Positions 7,333 to 14,803 of a stretch of 17,146 nucleotides of DNA are shown here, piece by piece. The DNA comes from an uncultured Lachnospiraceae bacterium (GTDB lineage: Bacteria > Bacillota > Clostridia > Lachnospirales > Lachnospiraceae). Made by a program: the position numbers and the translations under genes. The stretch's first letter is position 1. Every line of letters starts with the position of its first letter. The notes beneath the pieces are model-generated. The model was not told the DNA's origin and ran no database searches. It worked only from the letters and a program-made list of their open reading frames with translations. Where the stretch lies: NCBI GenBank assembly GCA_910586405.1, contig CAJUII010000068.1:1-17146 (forward strand), given 5' to 3'.

Positions 7333-8445
7333 TCATTCAAATGCGTCGCTCAGCTCGTCCCAGCCAATCCTGCGAATGCGTGTTCTGGCCAGACAGCTTC
7401 TGTCCTCAGGCCCTCCGGCATTATATGCCAGCAGCATCGCATCCTCCAAGAAATAAATGGCACAATAGCAATACCCGTGATCTTCCTGTGTCTCAAATGC
7501 CACCTCTCTTGTAAAAGTCTCTCCGTTGTCCCTGCTGACTGCGATTACATACGGCGTGCGTCCCCCTGTGAAGATATCTGTCTTTTTCTCACGTCCATTG
7601 TACTCTGGAATCGGATTCCAGACTGCCCAGATGGCGCCCGTATGATCCCGCTTCATGCTCAATGGGCTGTTTGGTGAAGTAAACCGTGAGGGCTGTGCAG
7701 CCGTCCATGTATTTCCGTTATCCAAGGAGTACATCTCATACTGTCTCCCCAGATCAGTCCTTGCAAATCCCCATAAAATTCCGGGATTTAACTCGATTAC
7801 ACCCGGCTCCTGCAATCCCGAGGTGCAGTTTTTCATGCTGGGCATACAGCATTTTCCCTCCGCAGCCTGCCATGTATATCCATCATCATCAGAATAAAAG
7901 AACACGACTTCCGAACAGTAATCCATAAAATTTTCATTGGTCTCTCCCAGACGTCCAGTCCTGTGCGCGGCAGCCGGAATCAAAATCCTTCCGCTTTCCA
8001 GACGTACCACCCGGTCATTGTTGACCACAAAGAAATCCTCCTGCGGTGTGCACAGCACGCGTTCACTCCATGTCTCGCCCCCATCTTGTGAACGCCTTAC
8101 ATACATCTGCATCATGGTATATGTATGGCGCACCAGATAAAACAGACCAATATCACCATTTTCCATATCGAGCAAAGACAGTGACATAATATTGACTGCG
8201 TGTTCCTCCTCGCAGGTCAGAACCGTCCGCTCCTTACCAAAACTTCTTCCGCCGTCTGACGAGATGACTGCACAGATATCAGAGATTCCCCAGTCCTCAC
8301 AGCCCTCACCTTTAAAACGGCTGTACACAAACAAGATATTGTCATTTTCCAGCTTGATAAATGCCCCCTCGCTATTGCGCGGATTCTTTTTTTCCATTGA
8401 TGGGATAAACTCCGCCACAACGGTACCAAGTTCTCTTTTTTCCAT
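7333..8445 (-). CDS. Cytoplasmic sialidase-like protein with five Asp-box repeats
   Basis: Predicted six-bladed beta-propeller of the sialidase/BNR superfamily, 370 residues. Five Asp boxes (S-x-D-x-G-x-[TS]-[WF]) are at 62-69, 119-126, 185-192, 240-247 and 304-311, spaced 55-66 residues apart as expected for successive blades. There is no signal peptide or membrane segment, so it acts in the cytoplasm. Candidate active-site residues are Arg23, Glu213 (QEPGVIELNPG), Arg229 (GFARTDLG) and Arg296 (GGRTPY). The F/Y-R-I-P motif of classical GH33 sialidases is absent, so true sialidase activity is uncertain. ATG 8445 has AGGAG six bases upstream. It lies between permease and binding-protein genes with gaps of 23 and 28 bp, which points to processing of an imported glycan. 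Confidence 0.85.
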   Translation of the reverse strand: MEKRELGTVVAEFIPSMEKKNPRNSEGAFIKLENDNILFVYSRFKGEGCEDWGISDICAVISSDGGRSFGKERTVLTCEEEHAVNIMSLSLLDMENGDIGLFYLVRHTYTMMQMYVRRSQDGGETWSERVLCTPQEDFFVVNNDRVVRLESGRILIPAAAHRTGRLGETNENFMDYCSEVVFFYSDDDGYTWQAAEGKCCMPSMKNCTSGLQEPGVIELNPGILWGFARTDLGRQYEMYSLDNGNTWTAAQPSRFTSPNSPLSMKRDHTGAIWAVWNPIPEYNGREKKTDIFTGGRTPYVIAVSRDNGETFTREVAFETQEDHGYCYCAIYFLEDAMLLAYNAGGPEDRSCLARTRIRRIGWDELSDAFE

Positions 8446-8468
8446 TTTCTTCTCCTATTCTATCACCA

Positions 8469-9392
8469 CTAACCCTTGACGGCGCCCACCATAATGCCCT
8501 GCACAAAATATTTCTGCAAGAACGGATACACGATTACAATAGGCAGTACCACCAGAATCGTCGTCGCTGCTTTGATCGTATCTGGATTCGTATCCACCAT
8601 CGTGCCAATCGCTTCCACCCCTGACGCACCTGTTGCGGTTGAAGTCGAGGCTGTCAGACTGTCAAGCATTCTGCGCAGCAGATATTGCAGCGTGGTCAGG
8701 TTTGCCGACCTGCGGCAGTATACCATATTGTCAAACCATGCATTCCACTGTCCAACCATCTGCCACAAAGCCACTGTAGCGATAACCGGCTTGGACAAGG
8801 GCATGATAATTGATGCAAAAATCCGTACCTGAGACGCCCCGTCAATCGAGGCTGCCTCCTCCATCCCTTTGTCGATGGAAAAGAAATAATTTCGAATAAT
8901 AATCGTATTGTAGATCGAAAATCCTGTCGGCAGTACATACACTAAGAAATTGTTCAAAAGTCCTAATCTCTTCATGTTCAGGTATGCAGGAATCATGCCT
9001 GCGGAGAAGAACATCGGAATCAAAAGGATTGCTGTGATCACTCTCCGAAAAGGCATCTCTGTCCTTGTCAGGGAATACGCTGCCATACAGCACACAATCA
9101 CATGAATCACAGTACCGACTATCGTTCTCAACACAGAGACGGCGAAAGCCGTGATAATCTCATTGTCCTGAAAACAGTACTTATATGCATCTAGTGTCCA
9201 GACCTTCGGAAACAGATTGATATGCATGTAGGAAATATCCTGCGCTCTGGAGAAGGACCGTACTACAACATCCCAGAATGGCAGAATGATGGTAATGCAG
9301 AACGCAATCATAAATATCGTGTTGCAAATGTCAAACACACGGCTTCCGACAGACTGTTTCATCTTCATCTTATTCTCTTTCTCACGCGCCAT
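8469..9392 (-). CDS. Sugar ABC transporter permease, YtcP-type
   Basis: Second inner-membrane subunit of the carbohydrate importer (CUT1 type), 307 residues from ATG 9392. An alternative ATG at 9398 is only 3 bases from the AAAGGAG site, whereas 9392 has the better spacing of 9. About six hydrophobic segments are seen, the first at roughly 24-44. The EAA loop that contacts the ATPase reads EEAASIDGASQVRIFASIIMP. The Ser/Thr-rich DSLTASTSTATGAS stretch and the C-terminal PFLQKYFVQGIMVGAVKG are typical of YtcP-like permeases. It lies 24 bp after the LplB-type permease and 23 bp before the sialidase-like gene, in one operon. Confidence 0.92.
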   Translation of the reverse strand: MAREKENKMKMKQSVGSRVFDICNTIFMIAFCITIILPFWDVVVRSFSRAQDISYMHINLFPKVWTLDAYKYCFQDNEIITAFAVSVLRTIVGTVIHVIVCCMAAYSLTRTEMPFRRVITAILLIPMFFSAGMIPAYLNMKRLGLLNNFLVYVLPTGFSIYNTIIIRNYFFSIDKGMEEAASIDGASQVRIFASIIMPLSKPVIATVALWQMVGQWNAWFDNMVYCRRSANLTTLQYLLRRMLDSLTASTSTATGASGVEAIGTMVDTNPDTIKAATTILVVLPIVIVYPFLQKYFVQGIMVGAVKG

Positions 9393-9416
9393 AACCATTT
9401 TCTCCTTTCAATAGAA

Positions 9417-10355
9417 TTATATAATTTTATACTCTGGATTTGCCTTGCGCGCAAACCAGTTGGCAATGATCACAAGCGCCAGACTGACTACATTTTGAAA
9501 CAGACCGATGGCAGTAGAGAAGTCATAGCGGCTCTCAACCATACCTTTTCTGTACACATAGGTCGAAATCACGTCCGCTGTCTGGTAAGTCGCATCGTTA
9601 TACAGGTTGAATACGGGGTCAAAGCCTACGCTGATCAGACTTCCGATATTCAGAATCAGCATCGTGCACATTGTGGGGAACATCGCTGGGAGTGTGATAT
9701 GCAAAACCCTGTGAAAACGGTTTGCCCCGTCAATCGAAGCCGCCTCGTACATCGAAGTATCTATGCCAGATATGGTCGCCAGATAAATAACAATACTGTA
9801 TCCCGTTGATTTCCACAGATTTGTAATCAGATAAATTGGCAGGAACATATCCTTCTGTGCCATAAAATATATTGGCTTGTCGAGTACTCCCATTCTGATT
9901 AGAATTGCATTTACCACACCGCCTGTAGGAGACAGTAACTGATACACAAAAGTACCTACCACAACCCATGAGAGAAAATGGGGCATATAGGTGATGGTCT
10001 GTACCACACTCTTAAACCGGCTGTTCAAAATCTCATTGACCAGAAGTGTGAAGATAATCGTAATCGGAAACGTGGTAAGCAAAGTAAAAATACTGATTTT
10101 CAACGTATTTCCAAGTACTCTGTAAAAATTCGGGTCTGTGAACAACGCCTGAAAATGTTTCAAGCCTACCCAGTCACTGCCTTCGATTCCCCGTGCCATT
10201 CTGTAATCCTTAAATGCTATCATAAGGCCCTCCATAGGCATATAGCAAAACAGAATCACAAGGATAATTGCCGGAAGCAGGAATATGTAAAAAGGCAGAT
10301 GTTTTTTCAGCTCTTTTTTCAAATTCCCTGTTCCTGATGTCATTGTTTTACCCAT
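9417..10355 (-). CDS. Sugar ABC transporter permease, LplB-type
   Basis: First gene of the minus-strand sugar operon, 312 residues. ATG 10355 is chosen over an upstream ATG at 10391 because AAGGAAGGA sits 4-5 bases ahead of it. The N-terminus (LKKHLPFYIFLLPAIILVIL) and the following YMPMEGLMIAFKDY are characteristic of LplB-like permeases of CUT1 importers. The EAA loop reads YEAASIDGANRFHRVLHITLP, and the protein ends in ARKANPEYKII. Six TM segments are expected. Together with the YtcP-type permease it would form the channel. LplB/YtcP systems are often next to a YesM/YesN two-component pair; none is next to this one in the window. Confidence 0.93.
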   Translation of the reverse strand: MGKTMTSGTGNLKKELKKHLPFYIFLLPAIILVILFCYMPMEGLMIAFKDYRMARGIEGSDWVGLKHFQALFTDPNFYRVLGNTLKISIFTLLTTFPITIIFTLLVNEILNSRFKSVVQTITYMPHFLSWVVVGTFVYQLLSPTGGVVNAILIRMGVLDKPIYFMAQKDMFLPIYLITNLWKSTGYSIVIYLATISGIDTSMYEAASIDGANRFHRVLHITLPAMFPTMCTMLILNIGSLISVGFDPVFNLYNDATYQTADVISTYVYRKGMVESRYDFSTAIGLFQNVVSLALVIIANWFARKANPEYKII

Positions 10356-10447
10356 CGTATCCTTCCTTTCTTTATAACATTCATATTTCAATGCGTTCAG
10401 GCGTCGTTTCCCGGATTCTGCATGCTCACTGCGCCTTGTTTCAATTG

Positions 10448-10476
10448 ATAGTTTTATTTTATTAAAATTCTGTAAA
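10448..10476 (-). promoter_or_regulatory. Candidate promoter of the sugar-import operon
   Basis: Reading the minus strand, TTTACA (10476-10471) and AACTAT (10453-10448) are 17 bp apart, about 95 bp ahead of the permease start. The -35 is good (5 of 6) but the -10 is weak (3 of 6), which would fit an activator-dependent promoter. An inverted repeat at 10480-10499 lies immediately upstream. Other placements in this AT-rich stretch are possible. Confidence 0.3.
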
Positions 10477-10479
10477 TTC

Positions 10480-10499
10480 GTCCATGAACTGTATTGGAC
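10480..10499. repeat. Inverted repeat in the divergent intergenic region
   Basis: GTCCA (10480-10484) and TGGAC (10495-10499) are perfect inverted copies separated by 10 bases. They sit between the two divergent transcription units and just upstream of the candidate -35 of the sugar operon. A dimeric regulator site is plausible; no regulator gene for the operon is present in the window. Confidence 0.35.
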
Positions 10500-10554
10500 A
10501 AATTATGCACAAAATGATACCCTTAAAAATAATCCCCACAATTTGAGGGATATG

Positions 10555-10563
10555 TGGTATACT
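10555..10563 (+). promoter_or_regulatory. Extended -10 promoter of the hemerythrin gene
   Basis: TGGTATACT (10555-10563) is an extended -10 element, with TATACT 65 bp before the ATG. No clear -35 is found 17 bp upstream (CCCACA), which extended -10 promoters tolerate. ATCCC and GGGAT flank the region just upstream (10532-10551) and could be a regulator site. The leader is AT-rich with no recognisable riboswitch. Confidence 0.5.
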
Positions 10564-10627
10564 ATACAAAATAAAATATGAATTGGGAAGATGATCATAA
10601 TAAAGATGAAGAAAGGATGATTTCAAC

Positions 10628-11452
10628 ATGGTTTTTGAATTTACACAAGACTGTATCACAGGCATCGACACGATAGATGACGAGCACCGCAATCTCTTTG
10701 CCCTGCTCTCAAAAGCATATAATCTTGCCTCTACAGAATACCACAGTGACTATTATCAAGAGGTTAAAAATATTCTCGCGGAGCTGGAGGAATATGCGGA
10801 TACACACTTTACCCACGAGGAGGAATACATGACACAAATCCGCGACCCAGAGATAATCCGCCAGCGCGCGCAGCATACCTTTTTCCGCGACAAGATACGA
10901 GAGTACGAATTTGTGAATATCGACCATGAGGAGGAACAGCAGCGGGTACTCACAGAGCTGGTCCGCTTTCTTGCCAAGTGGCTGTACCGCCATATTTTAA
11001 GCAGCGATATTCTGATCGGCAAGCTGCCGCCGCTCGAAGAGTGGATGATCCGCGAAAATCCCTGCGAGTTTACAGAGGATTACCTGACCGGCATAGCGCT
11101 TGTAGACGCAGAGCACAAGGAATTGTTCCACATTGTTGACAAGGCAAACAAGCTCGTGAAATCTTTTGACGAGCTGTCGGGATATGACAATATCATCGAA
11201 ATCTTAAATGAATTAAAAGAATACACAAAAGAGCACTTTACCGACGAGGAGGAGTACATGGAAGGCATTCAGTACGAAGGGCTGAGTGCGCAGAAACGTG
11301 CCCATGAGGCATTTATCGACAAACTTGAAAACATTGACCTAGACCAGATTGACGCCAATCCGCAAGAATACTTACAAGAGCTTCTGGAATTTCTGCTCGG
11401 CTGGCTGATTAACCATATCCTGTATACCGACAAGAAAATACCGCTGCACTAA
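10628..11452 (+). CDS. Tandem two-domain bacteriohemerythrin with Gln-substituted iron sites
   Basis: Cytosolic non-haem di-iron protein of 274 residues, about twice the usual single-domain length (about 135). Two four-helix hemerythrin domains lie at roughly 1-135 and 145-274. Domain 1 ligands are His20, His60, Glu64, His83, His122 and Asp127; domain 2 ligands are His163, His203, Glu207, His226, His263 and Asp268. In both domains the His expected four residues before His83/His226 is Gln (Gln79, Gln222). The family binds O2, or NO in some members, or handles iron. A changed ligand set could mean altered O2 chemistry or loss of one iron. AAGGA is 10 bases before the ATG. It is transcribed alone and divergently from the sugar operon. 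Confidence 0.9.
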   Translation: MVFEFTQDCITGIDTIDDEHRNLFALLSKAYNLASTEYHSDYYQEVKNILAELEEYADTHFTHEEEYMTQIRDPEIIRQRAQHTFFRDKIREYEFVNIDHEEEQQRVLTELVRFLAKWLYRHILSSDILIGKLPPLEEWMIRENPCEFTEDYLTGIALVDAEHKELFHIVDKANKLVKSFDELSGYDNIIEILNELKEYTKEHFTDEEEYMEGIQYEGLSAQKRAHEAFIDKLENIDLDQIDANPQEYLQELLEFLLGWLINHILYTDKKIPLH

Positions 11453-11481
11453 AAATTTACTTACATATCCAAAATGAGCGT

Positions 11482-11515
11482 TGCCCGCTGTCACAGATGT
11501 TTGTGGCGGCGGGCA
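11482..11515. terminator. Hairpin between converging hemerythrin and Rpn-like genes
   Basis: Positions 11482-11495 pair with 11502-11515 in a 14-bp stem with a few G-T wobbles and a 6-base loop; its core is GCCCGC/GCGGGC. No strong T-tract follows on the plus strand, and only TCATTTT follows on the minus strand. The place between two convergent stops supports a terminator, possibly two-way. Confidence 0.5.
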
Positions 11516-11521
11516 GCAATC

Positions 11522-12532
11522 TCACTTCCAATACAGTTTCATAAGTTCATCAATCTCCTTCTCATCCTTCTGAAACTCCTCTTTGATATATTGAACCGCA
11601 TCTTCTAATGATACCTTTAATTTTTGATATGTGCGTATCGCTCCAATCAGTTCTCCCTCTTCTCTACCCTCTTCCCGTCCTTGATAAATCAATATATCAT
11701 CTCTCGAAAACTGTGCCATCGTCATATCACATACCTCCTTATCATTCAACAAATCCACAAATATTCCCCTGTCTTTCAACAGCTCTAAATATTCAACTAC
11801 TGTTGTTACATTCTCTGGTATCACATATTCTTTCCACATTGCTTCCTTTTGTGCACGCTGCATATAGGTGATGCCATTGGCTGTCAGCGCATAATCCCTC
11901 ATATCACCTGCAAATGTATCGAAACGCTTTGGAATCGTATTCTTTCCGATATATTCCAACATCTCTTTCAATGTCATCCGAAAGTCATACACATGCACTA
12001 TAACCTCCAAATCTGGTTCTGACGCCTTCCCGCTATATTTTTTATTATGGCCCTTATCCACAGATACATACGAATCACTCAGGCGCACATCATACTGTAC
12101 TTTTTCCGGCAGGCTTTTTTCTTTCCCTTCCAAACCAGTTTGTAACAAATATAGCTTTGGTATTGGAAAATACACTCGTGTTCTGCTGTACAACAACTGC
12201 TCGCTGTCCACCGTCGTGCGGAGACCTGCTGTGATATACTCCAATAATCGGTAAGATATATTAGGACAAACCGTCGCTTGATTCTCAGTCATAAAATAAA
12301 AGATTGCATTACACAAAAATGCCAGATCATTTTCCTTATTCCCAAACAGTACAGGACGCACATTGGCTGTCGTAATCTCTTCTCCCTCAATCCCAAGCAG
12401 AAAAGCTGCCAGTTTTCTTCTTCGTTCATCTGACGCATATACTGTCTTAAAAAATGTATCCTTCGCCTGTCTATTTACAGGCAAAACTTCTTGTTTTCTT
12501 TTCTCATCATTTTTCTGTTTCATCTGTAGCAT
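11522..12532 (-). CDS. Rpn/PD-(D/E)XK nuclease-like protein
   Basis: Protein of 336 residues resembling the PD-(D/E)XK 'Rpn family recombination-promoting nuclease / putative transposase' group common in Firmicutes. The probable active-site set is Asp69 (KENDLAF), Glu83 and Gln85 (TENQAT), a D-x13-E-x-Q version of the motif, followed by the usual NISYRLLEY. The family signature YFPIPKLYLLQTG is at about 121-133. The C-terminal part holds the repeated GREEGREEGE segment (about 285-294) and a helical tail, also typical. ATG 12532 is 2-4 bases from AAAGGA; ATG 12523 is an alternative with spacing of about 11. No terminal inverted repeats are seen around it, so it is not shown to be mobile. It may act on DNA, but activity cannot be asserted. 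Confidence 0.75.
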   Translation of the reverse strand: MLQMKQKNDEKRKQEVLPVNRQAKDTFFKTVYASDERRRKLAAFLLGIEGEEITTANVRPVLFGNKENDLAFLCNAIFYFMTENQATVCPNISYRLLEYITAGLRTTVDSEQLLYSRTRVYFPIPKLYLLQTGLEGKEKSLPEKVQYDVRLSDSYVSVDKGHNKKYSGKASEPDLEVIVHVYDFRMTLKEMLEYIGKNTIPKRFDTFAGDMRDYALTANGITYMQRAQKEAMWKEYVIPENVTTVVEYLELLKDRGIFVDLLNDKEVCDMTMAQFSRDDILIYQGREEGREEGELIGAIRTYQKLKVSLEDAVQYIKEEFQKDEKEIDELMKLYWK

Positions 12533-12561
12533 TTTCCTTTAATTTATTATCTATTTTCAAT

Positions 12562-12592
12562 ATAATACCTTTAATTCTGTAGCTCTTCTCAA
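12562..12592 (-). promoter_or_regulatory. Weak candidate promoter for the Rpn-like gene
   Basis: On the minus strand TTGAGA (12592-12587) is followed, after 19 bp, by TATTAT (12567-12562), 30 bp before the ATG. The spacer is longer than ideal. The 65-bp gap between this gene and the exporter gene upstream would allow independent transcription. Confidence 0.3.
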
Positions 12593-12597
12593 CTGTA

Positions 12598-14376
12598 CTA
12601 TTTAATCTCATTCGCCATCGTATAAAAATGATAATAAATCCCTTCTAGCGCCATCAATTTCTCGTGATTTCCCTCCTCGACAATCCCCTCCTCAGTCAGT
12701 ACCAATATTCTGTCAGAATTTCGGATACTCGAAAGCCTGTGTGCGATCGTGAGCGTCGTGCGCCCCTTTGCCAACTCATTTAAGGACTTTGCAACCGCAT
12801 ACTCACTCTCATTGTCCAGCGCCGAGGTCGCCTCATCAAGTATCAAAATCGGCGGATTCTTCAAAAACACCCGCGCAATGCTGATGCGCTGCTTCTGCCC
12901 GCCAGAAAGCTTCACGCCGCGTTCACCGACATACGTGTCATATTTATCCTTGAGATTCTGGATAAACTCATCTGCCCCTGCACGCTTTGCCGCCTCCATG
13001 ACCTCCTCGCGCGCAGCCCCCGGTCTTCCGTATGCGATATTATCATACACTGTCCCTGAGAAAAGATACACCTCCTGCTGAACGACACCAATACTCTGCC
13101 GCAAGCTCTTTAGCGTCAGCTTTTTAATGTTTTTCCCGTCCAGTGTAATCTCCCCGCAGGACACATCATAAAAGCGCGGAATCAGATTGCACAGCGTTGT
13201 CTTTCCGCCGCCAGACGGACCTACGATCGCCAGCTTCTCGCCCGCATGAATCTGTAGATTGAGATTTGCAAAAACCTTGTTATGATCATCAGGGTACTCA
13301 AAGCTCACATTGCGAAATACAATCTCACCTTTCGGCTGTACCAACTCCTGCGCATCCGGCTCATCAAAAATCTCTATATCAGCATCCATAATCTGCAAGA
13401 ACCGCTCAATGCCAGTGATTCCGCGCTGAAACTGCTCTGCAAACTCAATAATCCTGCGGATTGTCGCAATCAGCGTAGACACATACATGACATACGCCAC
13501 CATATCCCCCGGCAGAATCCTGCCATCCATCAGGAAAAATCCGCCCCCGACAATGATTGTCAGATACATCAATCCGTCAAACACTCTGGTGGAGGTGCTA
13601 AATATCCCCATCAACATATAGGAATGCTGCTTTACCTTCAAAAAATCCTGATTGCCCTGCTCGAATTTCTCCGACTCAAGCGCCTCATTGGTAAATGCCT
13701 TGACGACCTTCTGCCCTAATAAACTGTCCTCAAGCTTCGCATTCAGCTCACCAATCTGGTGACGCTGCGCACTGAACGTTCTGCGCATCTTCTTGTTAAT
13801 GATGCGGCATACGACCGTCATCACCGGCACAAATACAAAAATCATCAGCGTGAGCGGCAGATGAATCTGCGCGAGTATGACAAAAGAAATCACAATTTTA
13901 ATCCCCGCAATAAAAAACTCCTCCGGGCAGTGGTGTGAAAATTCTGTCACCTCAAACAAATCATTGGTAATGCGCCCCATAATCTGACCAACCTTGGTAT
14001 TATTAAAATATGTATTGGACAGCAATTGCAAGTGTGCGTAGGCATCACGGCGCATATCCGTCTCAATCCGCGCACCCATCACATGCCCCATATCCGCCAT
14101 ATAATAATTTGCCAGCGCATCTATAATTCTCAGCACAAAATACAGCAAGGCAAGATTAAGAACCATGCGCGTTGTCAAGAGCGCCACATCCTCAAGCGCT
14201 GTGTTCGTAATCTGCCGAATGATCAGCGGCAGCACGATCTCACACACTGTCGTCAGCGCCGCGCAGCACAAATCTGCGCATAACGTCCTGCGGTACGGCT
14301 GAAAATACGGCAGAAACCGCCTGACCAACATCCCCGTTGAATACTCTTTATCGTCCATTTTATTATTTTGCTGCAT
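12598..14376 (-). CDS. ABC half-exporter, MsbA/BmrA type
   Basis: Fused membrane and ATPase exporter of 592 residues, the usual length for a homodimeric half-transporter. ATG 14376 is chosen because GGAGG lies 7 bases upstream; a TTG at 14400 would only lengthen it. Residues about 30-320 form the six-TM exporter domain. The nucleotide-binding domain has Walker A GPSGGGKTT (386-394), signature LSGGQKQR (490-497), Walker B LILDEATS (511-518) with catalytic Glu515, and His546. All key residues are present, so it could work as a homodimer. The small ORF upstream overlaps its start by 14 bp, indicating coupled translation, and both may be read from the strong promoter at 17045-17073. Substrate unknown; drug or lipid export is the family norm. 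Confidence 0.93.
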   Translation of the reverse strand: MQQNNKMDDKEYSTGMLVRRFLPYFQPYRRTLCADLCCAALTTVCEIVLPLIIRQITNTALEDVALLTTRMVLNLALLYFVLRIIDALANYYMADMGHVMGARIETDMRRDAYAHLQLLSNTYFNNTKVGQIMGRITNDLFEVTEFSHHCPEEFFIAGIKIVISFVILAQIHLPLTLMIFVFVPVMTVVCRIINKKMRRTFSAQRHQIGELNAKLEDSLLGQKVVKAFTNEALESEKFEQGNQDFLKVKQHSYMLMGIFSTSTRVFDGLMYLTIIVGGGFFLMDGRILPGDMVAYVMYVSTLIATIRRIIEFAEQFQRGITGIERFLQIMDADIEIFDEPDAQELVQPKGEIVFRNVSFEYPDDHNKVFANLNLQIHAGEKLAIVGPSGGGKTTLCNLIPRFYDVSCGEITLDGKNIKKLTLKSLRQSIGVVQQEVYLFSGTVYDNIAYGRPGAAREEVMEAAKRAGADEFIQNLKDKYDTYVGERGVKLSGGQKQRISIARVFLKNPPILILDEATSALDNESEYAVAKSLNELAKGRTTLTIAHRLSSIRNSDRILVLTEEGIVEEGNHEKLMALEGIYYHFYTMANEIK

Positions 14377-14668
14377 TGCTTGTCCTCCAATTTTTCCCAA
14401 AAAGAATCCCTGCTAATGATAGCGAAGCCCCAAGCCCCGTATAAAAGACTGCAATAAACGTATCACATTCTACATCAGTATAAGTAATCTTTTCAACATG
14501 TACAAATTCTTTGTATTTTTCATACTCCTCAAAAAAATCATGATCCTCTGCATCAAAAACAAACCAGTCTACCGAATCAGGTCCGGGAATGGTAAATTTT
14601 ACCCGGGCACAGCCCTGTACTCTCCAGATAAATTCGGAACCCAGAAACGGAAGCCAAATAAATTCCAT
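14363..14668 (-). CDS. Small one-TM protein of unknown function, probably 5'-truncated
   Basis: Not recognised. From ATG 14668 it has 101 residues: an N-terminal beta-rich part (FIWLPFLGSEFIWRV), an acidic middle (DAEDHDFFEEYEKYKEF) and one C-terminal membrane segment (about 69-90, FIAVFYTGLGASLSLAGILF). The ATG has no ribosome site. The same frame stays open for 45 more codons upstream and reads as ordinary protein (for example SGSGDKQELIAKTIRGEILD), back to the TGA at 14804-14806 that ends the lipoprotein gene. There is no ATG, GTG or TTG in that stretch. It is therefore probably the rear part of a gene that has lost its start, or a product of coupled or non-AUG initiation. It overlaps the exporter start by 14 bp. 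Confidence 0.5.
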   Translation of the reverse strand: MEFIWLPFLGSEFIWRVQGCARVKFTIPGPDSVDWFVFDAEDHDFFEEYEKYKEFVHVEKITYTDVECDTFIAVFYTGLGASLSLAGILFGKNWRTSNAAK

Positions 14669-14803
14669 TTCGTATTCAATATGAATCTTATTTCCTGATA
14701 CGGAATAATTGTCTATAAAACAATTATCGCTGTCCAGAATCTCACCTCTTATAGTTTTGGCAATCAGTTCCTGCTTATCTCCAGAGCCAGAATACCATGT
14801 TCG

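Noticed and set aside
7198..7677. Plus-strand open frame of 159 residues
   Set aside because: Antisense to the ends of the binding-protein and sialidase-like genes; peptide has no recognisable domain.
9222..9809. Plus-strand open frame of 195 residues
   Set aside because: Antisense across the junction of two well-supported permease genes; composition (His, Arg, Gln-rich) is that of a shadow frame.
11522..12532. Rpn-like gene as a complete insertion sequence
   Set aside because: No terminal inverted repeats or target-site duplications were seen around the gene.
13282..13719. Plus-strand open frame of 145 residues
   Set aside because: Lies antisense inside the ABC exporter, which has every catalytic motif.
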